Assembly: GCF_004962245.1 (NCBI RefSeq)
Contig: NZ_SUHQ01000013.1
Coordinates: 97,873-161,872 of the forward strand
From: Mesorhizobium sp.
Lineage (GTDB): Bacteria > Pseudomonadota > Alphaproteobacteria > Rhizobiales > Rhizobiaceae
Direction of reading: 5' to 3'
DNA: 64,000 nt
The position numbers and the translations under genes are program-made. The notes below the pieces were generated by a model. The model did not search any database. It was not told the origin of the DNA and worked only from the letters and a program-made list of their open reading frames with translations. Within the stretch, counting starts at the first letter, position 1. Each line of letters opens with the position of its first letter. Shown in pieces: positions 42,818 to 52,395 of this stretch.

Positions 42818-43524
42818 CTTTCGCTCGCAACATCGAGCGCGAGCCGGGTCATGTCGGTGAAAAGCGCCTGGCGTTCGGAATAGTCGGTCTGCTCGCCGGT
42901 CACCACATTGTCGACGACGGTCAGTATCGACAGCGCCCGGGCGCCGAAATGCGCCGCGATGCGATAGAGCGCGCTGGTTTCCATATCCACGGCGAGCGCG
43001 CCCTGGGCCTGCGCGTCGGCGAAGCGGGCACGTCCCTCAGGATGATAGAATATATCGCTGCAGGCCGTCAGCCCGGCCTGATGTTCAATGCCTAACTCGG
43101 CAGCCTTGGCCAACGCTCGGGAAAACAGTGCCGGATCCGGGCCGGCGTTAGGGCCATAGAGCCCGAAGACCTGACCGCTCTCTGCACTTTCGCCCCGCAC
43201 CGACTGCGAAATCACCAGGCTGCGCAGTTTGGCCGCGGCAGTCAGGCCACCGCAGGTACCCGTGCGGATCAGTGTCCTGACGCCATGGAAGTCCAACAAT
43301 TCATGCGCGTAGATCAGGAATGACGAGACGCCGATGCCGGTGGACTGGATGCTGATAGGCTTATCGCGAAACAGGCCGGTAAAACCAAGGGCCCCCCTGC
43401 GACGGTTGACGCAGCGCGGCGCCTCCAGAAAGGTTTCCGCCATCCATTCGGCACGCTGCGGATCGCCCGGCAACAGCACTGTTGCGGCATAATCCCCCTT
43501 GCCTGCCTCGTTGTGCGGCGTCAC
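42814..43524 (-). CDS. deoD: DeoD-type purine-nucleoside phosphorylase
   Basis: A 236-residue hexameric-type nucleoside phosphorylase. N-terminal features are HNEAGKGDYAATVLLPGDPQ and AEWMAETFLE; the phosphate site includes GALGFTGLF, and VDMETSALYRIAAHF with LTVVDN completes the base and ribose pocket. It cleaves purine nucleosides with phosphate. The start is a GTG with GGGGAG six bases upstream. The presence of aspartate in LTVVDN supports purine rather than uridine specificity. Confidence 0.88.
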   Translation of the reverse strand: MTPHNEAGKGDYAATVLLPGDPQRAEWMAETFLEAPRCVNRRRGALGFTGLFRDKPISIQSTGIGVSSFLIYAHELLDFHGVRTLIRTGTCGGLTAAAKLRSLVISQSVRGESAESGQVFGLYGPNAGPDPALFSRALAKAAELGIEHQAGLTACSDIFYHPEGRARFADAQAQGALAVDMETSALYRIAAHFGARALSILTVVDNVVTGEQTDYSERQALFTDMTRLALDVASES

Positions 43525-43609
43525 GGCATGCTCCCCAAAACCCGCCGCCTGTTTCGCCCATGATCATGCCAGTCTCGCGTCATTACGCAAGCGCGAGAAT
43601 TAGCAAACC

Positions 43610-46180
43610 CTAAGATTCCAGCACGTCCTTGACGATTGTGGCCAGTTGCTTGAGCGAAAACGGCTTCGGCAGGAACCCGAAATGCGCGTCTGCCGGCAGG
43701 TTCTTGGCGAACGCATCCTCCGCGTAGCCGGAAACGAAGACGAACTTGATGTCCGGCTGCCGCTTGCGCAATTCGCCAAGCAGCGTCGGTCCGTCCATTT
43801 CAGGCATCACCACGTCGGAAACGACGATGTCGACCTTGCCGCCGAGCGCTTCGAAGACTTCCAGCGCCTCGACGCCCGAGGACGCTTCGTGGACGGTGTA
43901 ACCACGCGATGTCAGCGCCCGCATGCCACCCATGCGCACGGCATCCTCGTCCTCGACGAGCAGCACCGTCGCCGAGCCCGACAAATCCTTGGCCGTGTCG
44001 GCGATCTTTACCGGTGCAGCCGGCGCCTCGCCGGGTTCACCTGCCAGTCTCGCCTCCGCAATGTATCGCGGCAGGAAGATGCGAAACACGGATCCCTTGC
44101 CGACTTCGGAATCGCAGAAGATGAAGCCGCCCGTCTGCTTGATGATGCCATAGACCATGGACAGGCCGAGGCCAGTGCCCTTGCCGACCTCCTTGGTGGT
44201 GAAGAAGGGCTCGAAAATCTTCTTGAGCACTTCGGGGGCGATGCCGCTGCCGGTGTCTTCGATTTCGACCACCACATAGTCGGCCGGCGCAAGTTCGCGG
44301 TAGGGAAGGCTCTTGCTCTCCTCTGCGGTCACATTCCGGGTGCGCACGGTGAGCTCGCCGCCGGTCGGCATCGCATCGCGCGCATTGACCGCCAGATTGA
44401 CCACCACCTGCTCGAACTGCCCGATGTCGACCTTCACCGGCCACAGGTCGCGACCATGATCGACCTTCAGCTTGATGTCGTTGCCGACCAGGCGGGCCAG
44501 CAGCATCCGGAGATCGGCAAGCACGTCGGTCAGGTTGAGCACTTCCGGCCGCAGCGTCTGCTTGCGCGAGAAGGCCAGAAGCTGCCGCACCAGCGAGGCC
44601 GCCCGGTTGGCGTTCTGCTTGATGTTCATGATGTCCGGGAAGGACGGATCGGACGGGCGATGGTTGGTCAACAAAAGGTCCGACGCCATGATGATGGCGG
44701 TCAGCACATTGTTGAAGTCGTGTGCGATGCCGCCGGCGAGCTGGCCGACCGCCTGCATCTTCTGGCTTTGCGCCATTTGGCCCTCGAGCGCCTTCTGCTC
44801 GGTGGTCTCGACGGCGTAGACAATGGCCGATTCTTCGGCGCCCTCGCCGGTACCGTCGGCGACCGCGTTGACGTAGAAGCGCATGTGCCGTTCCTCGTTG
44901 CCGGGAAGCAGCGTATCGATCGGTTCGATGTCGGCCTGCCGTTGTCGCGCTTTCTCGAACGCCACGGCAAAGGCGGGCCGGTCGCGCTCATGGATCACCG
45001 TGTCCAACCTCACGCGCCGATCGACCGCGTCCCCGTCGACGACGGAGGAAAACAGCGACAGGAAAGGTGCGTTGGTGCGCAAGATGCGCCCGCTGCTGTC
45101 GACGGCTGCTATTGCCATCGGGGTCGAATTGAAGAAACGGGTGAAGCGGATCTCCGAGGCGCGAAGATCGGCGGAAGCGTCTTCGCCCTGCGTCCGGTTG
45201 AGCACGATGGTGCGCGTCGGACCGTTGATGCCCTCGCGGCTGGCCGAAACCCGATGCATGAAACGCACGGGCAGCGCCTCGCCCTTCACTGTCGTCAGAT
45301 CGAGGTCGATGACCGCATTGCGCGTGGTGCCGGGATCGGCCTTGACCGAGCGGACCAGCGCCATGCCGTCGCCGGCGACGATCTCCGGAAGGGTGACGGC
45401 GCCAGGCGTGAAGCTCGTCAGGTCGATGCCCAGCCACTCCGCAAGCGTGGCGTTGATGTAGGTGACGCGGCCTTCCTGGTCGGCTGAAAAGAAGCCGGCC
45501 GGTGCATGGTCGAGGTGATCGATGGCCTTTTGCAGATCGAGGAAGAACCGCTCCTGCTCGGCCCGTTCCTCCGAGACGTCGGCGAGTTGCCAGGCGAGCA
45601 AGGGCAGTCGCTGGCCTGGAACGCTGAAGGCGCGGGCGCGGGCGCGATACCATCGCGCACCCGGCTCGGCGCCGGGTCGAATGGATTGCGCAAGCCGAAA
45701 CTCCCCGTCGCCGGGCTGGCCGTCGCGCAGGCCGGAGGCGAGCCGGTATATGGTCACCGAGGCCTCGGGAACATCGGACAGCAACCCTTCGACCGTCTTG
45801 AGATCCGCGGCGGACGCCGCGCCCGTCATGTCGGCATAGGCCCGATTGGCGTAGACGACCCGACCCTTCGTGTCGGTGACGAGAAGACCTTGCGACATTG
45901 AATCGACAAAGGCTTTCGACAGCTCGTCACTCGTCGAGCGCGGTGTGATCTGCACGAAGCCGATGGCGGTGGCGAACAGGAAGCCGACACCGATCATCGC
46001 CAGCACGCCGAGCATTCCAAGCAGGAATGGATCGCCAAGACGTTCGCGGAAAAGGCCGAAGACGACCGCGGCGCCCGTCAGAACGACGATGAAAATGATG
46101 AGCCGGGTGACCGCACCCGGTCGCGTGCTCTGGTCGACGATCGGTACCGGATAGAAATCGCCGCGCGCTTCCTTGGCCAT
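43610..46180 (-). CDS. cckA: Hybrid sensor histidine kinase CckA
   Basis: An 856-residue hybrid kinase of the cell-cycle phosphorelay that feeds CtrA through ChpT. Two membrane segments lie near residues 24-75. PAS-type domains occupy about 85-460, the HisKA phospho-acceptor is H487 in GGIAHDFNN, and the ATPase has VNARDAM, DTGSGI and GTGLGLS. A receiver domain at the C-terminus carries aspartate in [12 protein letters not shown]. It bifunctionally phosphorylates or dephosphorylates its receiver. It is divergent from the FliO-like gene. Identity is strong from domain order and motifs. Confidence 0.94.
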   Translation of the reverse strand: MAKEARGDFYPVPIVDQSTRPGAVTRLIIFIVVLTGAAVVFGLFRERLGDPFLLGMLGVLAMIGVGFLFATAIGFVQITPRSTSDELSKAFVDSMSQGLLVTDTKGRVVYANRAYADMTGAASAADLKTVEGLLSDVPEASVTIYRLASGLRDGQPGDGEFRLAQSIRPGAEPGARWYRARARAFSVPGQRLPLLAWQLADVSEERAEQERFFLDLQKAIDHLDHAPAGFFSADQEGRVTYINATLAEWLGIDLTSFTPGAVTLPEIVAGDGMALVRSVKADPGTTRNAVIDLDLTTVKGEALPVRFMHRVSASREGINGPTRTIVLNRTQGEDASADLRASEIRFTRFFNSTPMAIAAVDSSGRILRTNAPFLSLFSSVVDGDAVDRRVRLDTVIHERDRPAFAVAFEKARQRQADIEPIDTLLPGNEERHMRFYVNAVADGTGEGAEESAIVYAVETTEQKALEGQMAQSQKMQAVGQLAGGIAHDFNNVLTAIIMASDLLLTNHRPSDPSFPDIMNIKQNANRAASLVRQLLAFSRKQTLRPEVLNLTDVLADLRMLLARLVGNDIKLKVDHGRDLWPVKVDIGQFEQVVVNLAVNARDAMPTGGELTVRTRNVTAEESKSLPYRELAPADYVVVEIEDTGSGIAPEVLKKIFEPFFTTKEVGKGTGLGLSMVYGIIKQTGGFIFCDSEVGKGSVFRIFLPRYIAEARLAGEPGEAPAAPVKIADTAKDLSGSATVLLVEDEDAVRMGGMRALTSRGYTVHEASSGVEALEVFEALGGKVDIVVSDVVMPEMDGPTLLGELRKRQPDIKFVFVSGYAEDAFAKNLPADAHFGFLPKPFSLKQLATIVKDVLES

Positions 46181-46395
46181 GTGCCCCCTGCTCGTGAATT
46201 CCGGTACTTGCCCCTGCCCGGTTGAATCATATTCTCAGGGCCCGGAAAAGGCCTTGGCGGCAAATGTCCGCTAAAAATGACGCCGTTCGGCTCCCGGCGC
46301 TCAAGCTGTTCACGAAGCGTGAAAGGCAACTTGCGGTCGCCTGCCGCAACAGTCTAGTGTCGCGTCTTCTTCGAAAGCCGATTTTGGGGGCACCA

Positions 46396-47142
46396 ATGCT
46401 GCAGTGGCTGGATAGCGTGGCGGGTCCTGGTTATGCCGCGGCAATCCTGTGGGCGTTAGTCGCGCTAGTCCTTTTGGTCGTCGTTCTCCTCATCATCAAG
46501 CTGATCCGCAGTCTGACCTTCGGAACATTCGTTGCCGGCGGCAGAAACCGCAAGACGCGGCTGGCCGTCATGGACGCCACCGCTGTCGACAGTCACCGCC
46601 GGTTGGTGCTGGTTCGCCGTGACGATATCGAGCACCTGCTGCTGATCGGCGGCCCGACCGACGTCGTCGTCGAACGCGACATCAGGCTGTCGGCGCTACG
46701 CCGTCCTGCCCTGACCGGAGCCGGAGATAGCGGCGGCCATCAGCCGACGCCCCGGCCACGCGCACCTCAACCCGCCCCAGCGCCGGTGAGGCAAGCACCG
46801 CCTCCGCAGCCGGCAAGCGCAACCTCAACGCCTGTCCGGCCCCATCAGACGGCACCGGCGCCGAAGCCGGCAGCGCAAAGCCGCCAGTCGGCGATCATCA
46901 CGCCGATGCCCACCTACGGGTCGGTGAATGCCAATGCCGTTCGACACGTCCCATCGCCGGCAAGCCAGGATTCCCCGGCAACGCAGGATTCCCTTGACGA
47001 TACGCTGATGAAGGAGCTCGAGGTTTCGTTCGACGACCCGCATCCCAGCAGCCCGGTGAGCAAGCCAGCGGCAAAAACGCCACCGTCTCTCGATGACGAG
47101 ATGACGAAGCTTCTCGGCGAGTTGTCCAGCCAGAAAAGATAA
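46396..47142 (+). CDS. FliO-like membrane protein with long proline-rich tail
   Basis: A 248-residue protein. One membrane helix at residues 15-40 (AAAILWALVALVLLVVVLLI) is followed by a small strand-rich FliO/MopB-like domain (RRLVLVRRDDIEHLLLIGGP). Residues 110-170 are rich in proline and alanine. The last 30 residues carry LDDEMTKLLGELSSQKR. FliO helps assemble the flagellar export gate, but no flagellar gene is adjacent, so a general membrane role is also possible. GGGGG lies close upstream. Confidence 0.6.
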   Translation: MLQWLDSVAGPGYAAAILWALVALVLLVVVLLIIKLIRSLTFGTFVAGGRNRKTRLAVMDATAVDSHRRLVLVRRDDIEHLLLIGGPTDVVVERDIRLSALRRPALTGAGDSGGHQPTPRPRAPQPAPAPVRQAPPPQPASATSTPVRPHQTAPAPKPAAQSRQSAIITPMPTYGSVNANAVRHVPSPASQDSPATQDSLDDTLMKELEVSFDDPHPSSPVSKPAAKTPPSLDDEMTKLLGELSSQKR

Positions 47143-47172
47143 TCGGCCGGCGAACCGTCAACAAAATCGAAC

Positions 47173-47197
47173 AAAAAAATGGCCGCAAACCGGCCAT
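47173..47197 (-). terminator. Intrinsic terminator of dksA
   Basis: ATGGCCG (47179-47185), loop CAAAC, CGGCCAT (47191-47197) make a perfect 7-pair stem. On the minus strand seven T residues follow (47179-47173). It lies 43 bp past the dksA stop and also faces the 3' end of the FliO-like gene. Confidence 0.9.
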
Positions 47198-47239
47198 GAA
47201 AAAATTCCTAAGCTGTATTTTAGACGCTTCGCGTGTGCT

Positions 47240-47656
47240 TCAGTCGTCGCGGTAGACCTTCTCGCGGCGCTCGTGGCGCTCCTGCGCCTCGATCGACAAG
47301 GTCGCGATCGGACGCGCATCGAGCCGCTTCAGCGCGATGGGCTCGCCGGTTTCCTCACAATAGCCGTAAGTGCCTTCGTCCAGGCGCTGGAGTGCGGAAT
47401 CGATCTTTGAAATGAGTTTTCGCTGGCGATCGCGGGCGCGAAGCTCGATGGCGCGGTCGGTTTCCGAAGAGGCGCGATCGGCGAGATCGGGATGGTTGGC
47501 GTTTTCTTGCTGAAGGATTTCGAGAGTTTCGCGCGCTTCGCGCAGTATGTCGTTCTTCCAAGTGACGAGCTTCAAGCGAAAGTAGGATTTCTGCCGCTCG
47601 TTCATGAACGGCTCGTCTTCGGAGGGTACGTAATCGGCGGTAACGATGTCGTTCAT
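47240..47656 (-). CDS. dksA: RNA polymerase-binding transcription factor DksA
   Basis: A 138-residue DksA. The coiled coil spans about residues 18-100 (MNERQKSYFRLKLVTWKNDI onward) and the globular C-terminus has YGYCEETGEPI and ARPIATLSIEAQERHE. Only one cysteine of the four zinc ligands of E. coli DksA remains: CxxC reads CEET, and CxxC later reads SIEA. It modulates transcription with ppGpp. ATG 47656 is chosen because homologues start near MNDIVTADYVP. Promoter and terminator flank it. Confidence 0.93.
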   Translation of the reverse strand: MNDIVTADYVPSEDEPFMNERQKSYFRLKLVTWKNDILREARETLEILQQENANHPDLADRASSETDRAIELRARDRQRKLISKIDSALQRLDEGTYGYCEETGEPIALKRLDARPIATLSIEAQERHERREKVYRDD

Positions 47657-47689
47657 TCGACTCACCCAAACAGCCCTAAATTTGGCGCC

Positions 47690-47718
47690 TATATATTCGC
47701 GGACCGAATGCTGCACAA
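47690..47718 (-). promoter_or_regulatory. Sigma-70 promoter of dksA
   Basis: On the minus strand TTGTGC (47718-47713) and TATATA (47695-47690) are separated by exactly 17 bp. Predicted transcription starts near 47683, about 27 bases before the dksA ATG. Confidence 0.65.
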
Positions 47719-47920
47719 GCGTAATCGGTGACAGTTTCACGCAATTGTTAATGTCGGGCCGAGGGATATTGTCAACGTCTTTTGCATGTAGGGCACAACT
47801 GGATTCATGTATGATTCGTTGAGCTTGAAGAGTGCCGGCCATTGTGCACAAGGCCTTTCTCATGGCTAATCCTGCGGCGCCTTTTGACGAGTTTCGGTGT
47901 TTGGCATAAGCGAGGGGCCG

Positions 47921-48424
47921 GTGAGCAAGCTTTATCTGCTGAGGCATGCGAAGGCCGGATGGGCCCTGCCGGGCGTGCGCGATTTCGATCGTCCGCTCGA
48001 CGCATCCGGCCTCGCCGACGCCGAAACGATCGGCGCGGCCATGCGGGCCCGCAGCTACATTCCGGACCTCACCCTTTGCTCCAACGCAAAACGGGCGCGC
48101 CAAACGCTGGAAGGTCTAGCCGGCCACACCGATACAGGCCGGGTCGTGTTCCTGGACACGCTCTACAGCGAGGATGCTGCCAGCTATCTCAACCTCATCC
48201 GCGGTAATGGCGGGTCAGGCTCGCTGCTCGTCATCGGCCACAACCCAATGACAGAAGACCTCGCCATTGCGCTCTCGGGCGACGGCGACGAGACTGCCAG
48301 GGGAATGCTGAACTACGGCTTCCCGGCCTCCGGCCTTGCGGTCGTCCGGTTTCCCGGCAGTCTTGCCGATGCTGCGCAAGGCACCGGCTATCTCGAGGCC
48401 TTCCTGACACCTGCCGATCTCTGA
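47921..48424 (+). CDS. SixA-like histidine phosphatase
   Basis: A 167-residue phosphoglycerate-mutase-superfamily enzyme. LLRHAKAGW at residues 6-14 carries the phospho-accepting histidine (H9), SNAKRARQTLEGL provides the arginine, and VIGHNPMTEDLA the second histidine. SixA removes phosphate from histidine phosphotransfer domains in E. coli; substrate here unknown. GTG 47921 has GAGGGG just upstream. It is not far from dksA and cckA, so a link to phosphorelays is possible but speculative. Confidence 0.88.
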   Translation: MSKLYLLRHAKAGWALPGVRDFDRPLDASGLADAETIGAAMRARSYIPDLTLCSNAKRARQTLEGLAGHTDTGRVVFLDTLYSEDAASYLNLIRGNGGSGSLLVIGHNPMTEDLAIALSGDGDETARGMLNYGFPASGLAVVRFPGSLADAAQGTGYLEAFLTPADL

Positions 48425-48487
48425 TGCCATTTCAAACCCAGGCGCCTGCGTCTATATCGGGCGTACCGAAGCCCCGAGAGAATTGAT

Positions 48488-49966
48488 TTGGCATCATCGC
48501 TGACCACTTTAACCGACGAGGCGAAGATTGCCCTGGATACGCTGTCGGGGCGCGCTACAGGGCTTTTCTCGCCATCGCTGCGGCTGGGTGTTACCGGCCT
48601 TTCCCGCGCAGGCAAGACGGTGTTCATCTCGGCCTTCGTCCACAATCTGATCCATGGCGGGCGTTTGCCGCTGTTCGAGGCGCAGAAATCGGGACGCATC
48701 GCCCGTGCCTTCCTCGAAGAGCAGCCGGATGACGCCGTGCCGCGATTCCAGTACGAGGATCACGTCGCGGCCCTGGTCGACGACCGCCTCTGGCCGGATT
48801 CGACACGTGCCATTTCCGAGCTGAGGCTCACAATCGAATATGAATCGGCATCCGGCTGGAGCCGCATGTTTTCATCAGGCAGATTGTCGGTCGACATCGT
48901 CGACTATCCCGGCGAATGGCTGCTCGACCTGCCGTTGCTCGGCAAATCCTATGCCGATTTCTCACGCGAAGCCTTCGAGATGGCCGTGCTGCCGGTGCGC
49001 GTCGACCTTTCGCAGGAATGGCGCGCGCTGTCCGCCGCGGTCGACGCGAATGCGGACGCCGACGAGATGACGGCGCGCCGCCTCGCCGAGGGCTTCGCCG
49101 CCTATCTCAAGGCATGCAAGCTCGACGAGCGGGCGCTTTCGACCTTGCCGCCCGGCCGTTTCCTCATGCCCGGCGATCTTGAGGGCTCGCCTGCACTGAC
49201 CTTCGCGCCCTTGCCGGGCCTGAGTGAGCGGCGGGCGCGTTCCGGGTCGCTGCAAGCAATGATGGAGCGGCGCTACGAGGCCTACAAGACGCATGTCGTA
49301 AAGCCGTTCTTCCGCGAACACGTCACGCGCCTGGACCGTCAAATCGTGCTGATCGACGCTCTGCAGGCCTTGAACGCAGGCCCCGGCGCGATGGCCGATC
49401 TCGAACGTGCGGTGACCGAAATCCTCGCCTGTTTCCGTCCCGGCCGCGGCAACTTCCTGACAGACTTTTTTTCAAGGCGCATCGACCGCATATTGGTGGC
49501 GGCGACAAAGGCGGACCATCTGCACCACGAAAGCCACGACCGGCTGCAGGCGATCGTGCGGCGGCTTGCCGACCGTGCCGTGGCGCGGGCGAATTTCACC
49601 GGCGCCGATGTCGACGTGGTCGCCTTGGCGGCCGTGCGCGCGACCCGGGAAGGCACGGTCAAGCAGGGCCGTGAGACACTGCCGGTCATCATCGGCACAC
49701 CGTTGAAAGGTGAAAGGATCAACGGCGAAACATTTGATGGAAATACCGAAACAGCGATATTTCCCGGTGATTTGCCGGAGAGAATTGATGCAGTGTTCGA
49801 CGTTTCTGGGCCGGACCATCGCCAGAGCAATGAAGATCCGGCGATCCGCTTCGTGCGTTTTCGCCCGCCAAAACTCGAACGCACCGCTGAAGGCGTCACG
49901 CTGTCGCTGCCGCATATCAGGCTGGACCGCGCCCTGCAGTTCCTGATCGGAGATCATCTGGCATGA
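48488..49966 (+). CDS. ycjX: YcjX-like P-loop NTPase (DUF463)
   Basis: A 492-residue protein with Walker A LGVTGLSRAGKTVFISAFVH near residue 36 and a Walker B-like VDIVDYPGEWLLDL near 140. The family is predicted to be a dynamin-like or Ras-like GTPase associated with membrane stress. The start is a TTG at 48488. It is translationally coupled to the downstream ycjF-like gene by an ATGA overlap, the standard pair. Confidence 0.9.
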   Translation: MASSLTTLTDEAKIALDTLSGRATGLFSPSLRLGVTGLSRAGKTVFISAFVHNLIHGGRLPLFEAQKSGRIARAFLEEQPDDAVPRFQYEDHVAALVDDRLWPDSTRAISELRLTIEYESASGWSRMFSSGRLSVDIVDYPGEWLLDLPLLGKSYADFSREAFEMAVLPVRVDLSQEWRALSAAVDANADADEMTARRLAEGFAAYLKACKLDERALSTLPPGRFLMPGDLEGSPALTFAPLPGLSERRARSGSLQAMMERRYEAYKTHVVKPFFREHVTRLDRQIVLIDALQALNAGPGAMADLERAVTEILACFRPGRGNFLTDFFSRRIDRILVAATKADHLHHESHDRLQAIVRRLADRAVARANFTGADVDVVALAAVRATREGTVKQGRETLPVIIGTPLKGERINGETFDGNTETAIFPGDLPERIDAVFDVSGPDHRQSNEDPAIRFVRFRPPKLERTAEGVTLSLPHIRLDRALQFLIGDHLA

Positions 49967-51051
49967 CGGCACCCCGCAAGCCGGCAGCATTTCGCATCGA
50001 GCCGGAAGTCCCGCCAAAGGGACAGGCCGCCTTTCGCCAGCCCGATGCCCCATCGGCGCGAAAGCCACGCGCGGTGAAGGCGGATGTCTCGGTCGTCGTG
50101 CCCGCCGAGATCGACGTCTTCGACGAGCCCGACATCGTCGCCGCCGAACCGCCGCCGGCGACCGCGCCGCGGAAGCGTTCGATGTCAGGCAGTCTGTTTT
50201 TCGGCGCATTGGGCATTCTGGTTTCGCTGGCAATTGGCCTTTGGACCGACCGGCTGATTCGCGATCTGTTCGCGCGCTCCGAATGGCTGGGCTGGCTGGC
50301 CGCCGCGATGGCCGTGATCGCTGTGCTGGCGCTTCTGGTCATCCTTGTCCGTGAGGTCCTGGCGATCGCCCGCCTCGCCGAGGTCGAAAAGCTGCAAAAG
50401 CGAGCACTTGATGCCATCGCCCGCGACGACCCGAAGGCCGCGCGCGCCGTAGTCGACGAACTTTCCGCCTTTGTCGCAGCCAAGCCCGAGACCGCGGCCG
50501 GCAGACGTTCGCTGGCTGAATTACGCGGCGAAATCATCGACGGCGGCGACCTGGTGCGCCTGGCCGAGACCGAAATCCTCGGGCCGCTCGATGCGCGCGC
50601 CAAGGTGATGATCCTCGAAGCGGCAAAGCGTGTGTCGCTGGTGACGGCGGTCAGCCCTCGCGCTCTGGTCGACGTCGCCTATGTCGTGTTCGAAGCCGGC
50701 CGGCTGATTCGGCGCCTGTCGGAACTTTATGGCGGCCGGCCGGGCACGCTGGGCTTCTTTCGGCTGGCGCGCAGCGTTCTCGCCCATCTGGCGGTTACCG
50801 GCTCGATCGCCGTCGGCGACAGTTTCGTTCAGCAGATCGTCGGCCATGGCCTCGCCGCTCGGCTCTCGGCAAAGCTGGGCGAAGGCGTCGTCAACGGCAT
50901 GATGACGGCGCGGATCGGCATTGCAGCGATGGAGACCGCAAGGCCCCTGCCCTTCAGCGCCGCGAGACGGCCCGGCATGGGTGATTTCCTGTCCGCGCTG
51001 ACGTCGTTTGCAACAAAAAAGCAGAAGGAAACATCCGCTTCCGATACATGA
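49963..51051 (+). CDS. ycjF: YcjF-like inner membrane protein (TIGR01620/DUF697)
   Basis: A 362-residue protein. The first 70 residues are disordered and polar, then two membrane helices (GSLFFGALGILVSLAIGLWT; WLGWLAAAMAVIAVLALLVI) and a helical DUF697 domain (LVTAVSPRALVDVAYVVFEA and LGFFRLARSVLAHLAVTGSI). It is the partner of YcjX, coupled through ATGA. A RIME-like repeat follows 30 bp after it. Function uncertain. Confidence 0.88.
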   Translation: MTAPRKPAAFRIEPEVPPKGQAAFRQPDAPSARKPRAVKADVSVVVPAEIDVFDEPDIVAAEPPPATAPRKRSMSGSLFFGALGILVSLAIGLWTDRLIRDLFARSEWLGWLAAAMAVIAVLALLVILVREVLAIARLAEVEKLQKRALDAIARDDPKAARAVVDELSAFVAAKPETAAGRRSLAELRGEIIDGGDLVRLAETEILGPLDARAKVMILEAAKRVSLVTAVSPRALVDVAYVVFEAGRLIRRLSELYGGRPGTLGFFRLARSVLAHLAVTGSIAVGDSFVQQIVGHGLAARLSAKLGEGVVNGMMTARIGIAAMETARPLPFSAARRPGMGDFLSALTSFATKKQKETSASDT

Positions 51052-51084
51052 CAATCGCCTGGGACGGACGCGTGCTGGTGGGCG

Positions 51085-51150
51085 CGCAAAGGACGCTGCA
51101 GCACTCTGATTTTGCGCACGATCCTGAGTGCAAATCGATTCCGATTTCCC
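51085..51150. repeat. RIME-like intergenic element, copy 2
   Basis: Copy of the 8461-8525 element: CGCAAAGGACGCTGCAGCAC then TCTGATTTTGCGCACGATC and AAATCGATTCCGA, differing at few positions. It lies between the ycjF-like gene and a secreted protein gene. Confidence 0.7.
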
Positions 51151-51242
51151 GGTCACGCGCCCAGCGGTGACGAAGCATTAACCAATCTTGTTCATGGTTC
51201 GGACGTGCTCAAAACCAGTCTCTTTGTTGCCGGGTGTCGTCG

Positions 51243-51797
51243 ATGAAAAGCGTGATCTTGTCTAGCGTCCTGCCCATGGCGGTCGTGGTTTCAACAACTG
51301 TCGGCCTGGTCGAAAGGACCTTTGCAGCGGAACGGGACAAGAAGTTCTTTCAATCGGTGGAAGGCAAATGGGTCGGCCCGGGGGAAATCGTCGCCGGCAA
51401 ATACAAGGGCACGAAATTCACCTGCAATTTCATTGGTTCGACGCCTGAAGGCACGATCGGCATGTCGCTCGACGGCGGTTGCCGGGTAGGCATGTTCACC
51501 CAGCAGATGTCGGCGACGATCCAACACAAGGGCCGCGAGGGCTACAGGGGCAGCTTCATGGGCGGCGCCGCCGGTTCCGGTCTCGACATCATCGGCGGCA
51601 ACGTGGTCAACGCCAACAAGGTCGTCTTCACCATCAACCGCAATCAGTTGCGCGGCGTCATGCAGGCTCTTGTCCCCAACGACAATTCGATGACGGTGAC
51701 GGTTGCGGTGCGCGTCGACCAGCAATTGGTGCCGGTCATCGGCATGAAGCTGAAGCGGGTCGATACGCTCCAAGTCGGCTCCATCGCGCCGAACTGA
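51243..51797 (+). CDS. Hypothetical exported protein, 184 residues
   Basis: N-terminal hydrophobic stretch MKSVILSSVLPMAVVVSTTV, a likely signal peptide with cleavage near residue 28. The mature part is strand-rich: FQSVEGKWVGPGEIVAGKYK, FTCNFIGSTPEGTIGMSLDG, then FMGGAAGSGLDIIGGNVVNA. Two cysteines (near residues 62 and 80) may pair. The pattern resembles lipocalin-like or DUF families but is unassigned. GCCGGGTG upstream is a weak ribosome-binding site. Confidence 0.7.
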   Translation: MKSVILSSVLPMAVVVSTTVGLVERTFAAERDKKFFQSVEGKWVGPGEIVAGKYKGTKFTCNFIGSTPEGTIGMSLDGGCRVGMFTQQMSATIQHKGREGYRGSFMGGAAGSGLDIIGGNVVNANKVVFTINRNQLRGVMQALVPNDNSMTVTVAVRVDQQLVPVIGMKLKRVDTLQVGSIAPN

Positions 51798-51882
51798 GCG
51801 ACCATTTGCGCGTCCAAGAACGTGCGGAGTTCAAAAAAGCGGCAGCCGCGGTCGCCGCTTTTTGCAAGCCTCAAGTCAGTGG

Positions 51883-52149
51883 TCAGCTCTTGATGGCGGC
51901 AGTCAGCTCGTCATAGGCCTTGCAGGCCTCGTCGGCCGTCGTGGTGCCCTGATATTTGGTTGTGACCGCCTGGACCTTGGCGGTGAGATCGGCTGCCTTG
52001 GCCGGATCCTTTGCAATCACCTCCTGAAGGGCTGCAGTCATGTCCTGAGCCTTCTTGGCCAGCATTTCGGTCGTGCATTCCGGCGCCTTCGAACAGGCCG
52101 AACCGGCAAGTGCCGCAATGCCAACGGCAACAAGCAAAAACGTCTTCAT
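51883..52149 (-). CDS. Small exported protein with conserved cysteines
   Basis: An 88-residue protein with signal peptide MKTFLLVAVGIAALAGSACS. The site before the first cysteine (G-S-A-C) resembles a lipobox but lacks leucine at -3, so lipidation is uncertain. The mature helix-rich part has cysteines near residues 19, 24 and 76 and reads EVIAKDPAKAADLTAKVQAV. GGGAG precedes the ATG. Family unknown. Confidence 0.7.
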   Translation of the reverse strand: MKTFLLVAVGIAALAGSACSKAPECTTEMLAKKAQDMTAALQEVIAKDPAKAADLTAKVQAVTTKYQGTTTADEACKAYDELTAAIKS

Positions 52150-52395
52150 GTCAGTCGTCTCCCTCAAAAAAGGCGGCCGACTTGATCGTCGTCCGCCCTT
52201 CAATGGCCAAAGCCGCGCGTCCTTAGCGCCTGATTGCAGCAATACGCAATGCGGCGGATGCATAAACTTGTGTAACACGCCCGCAACACAGCACATTCAG
52301 GATTTGCACTGTTCGATCTCCGCCGAAGCCCCTATCTTGGCCGCTCGATGCTGCGGCACGTGCAGCGGTCCTTAAGAAAGAACGGAACGGCAGGC

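Noticed and set aside
43646..45487. 613-codon plus-strand frame opposite cckA
   Set aside because: Antisense of cckA; no domain can be recognised.
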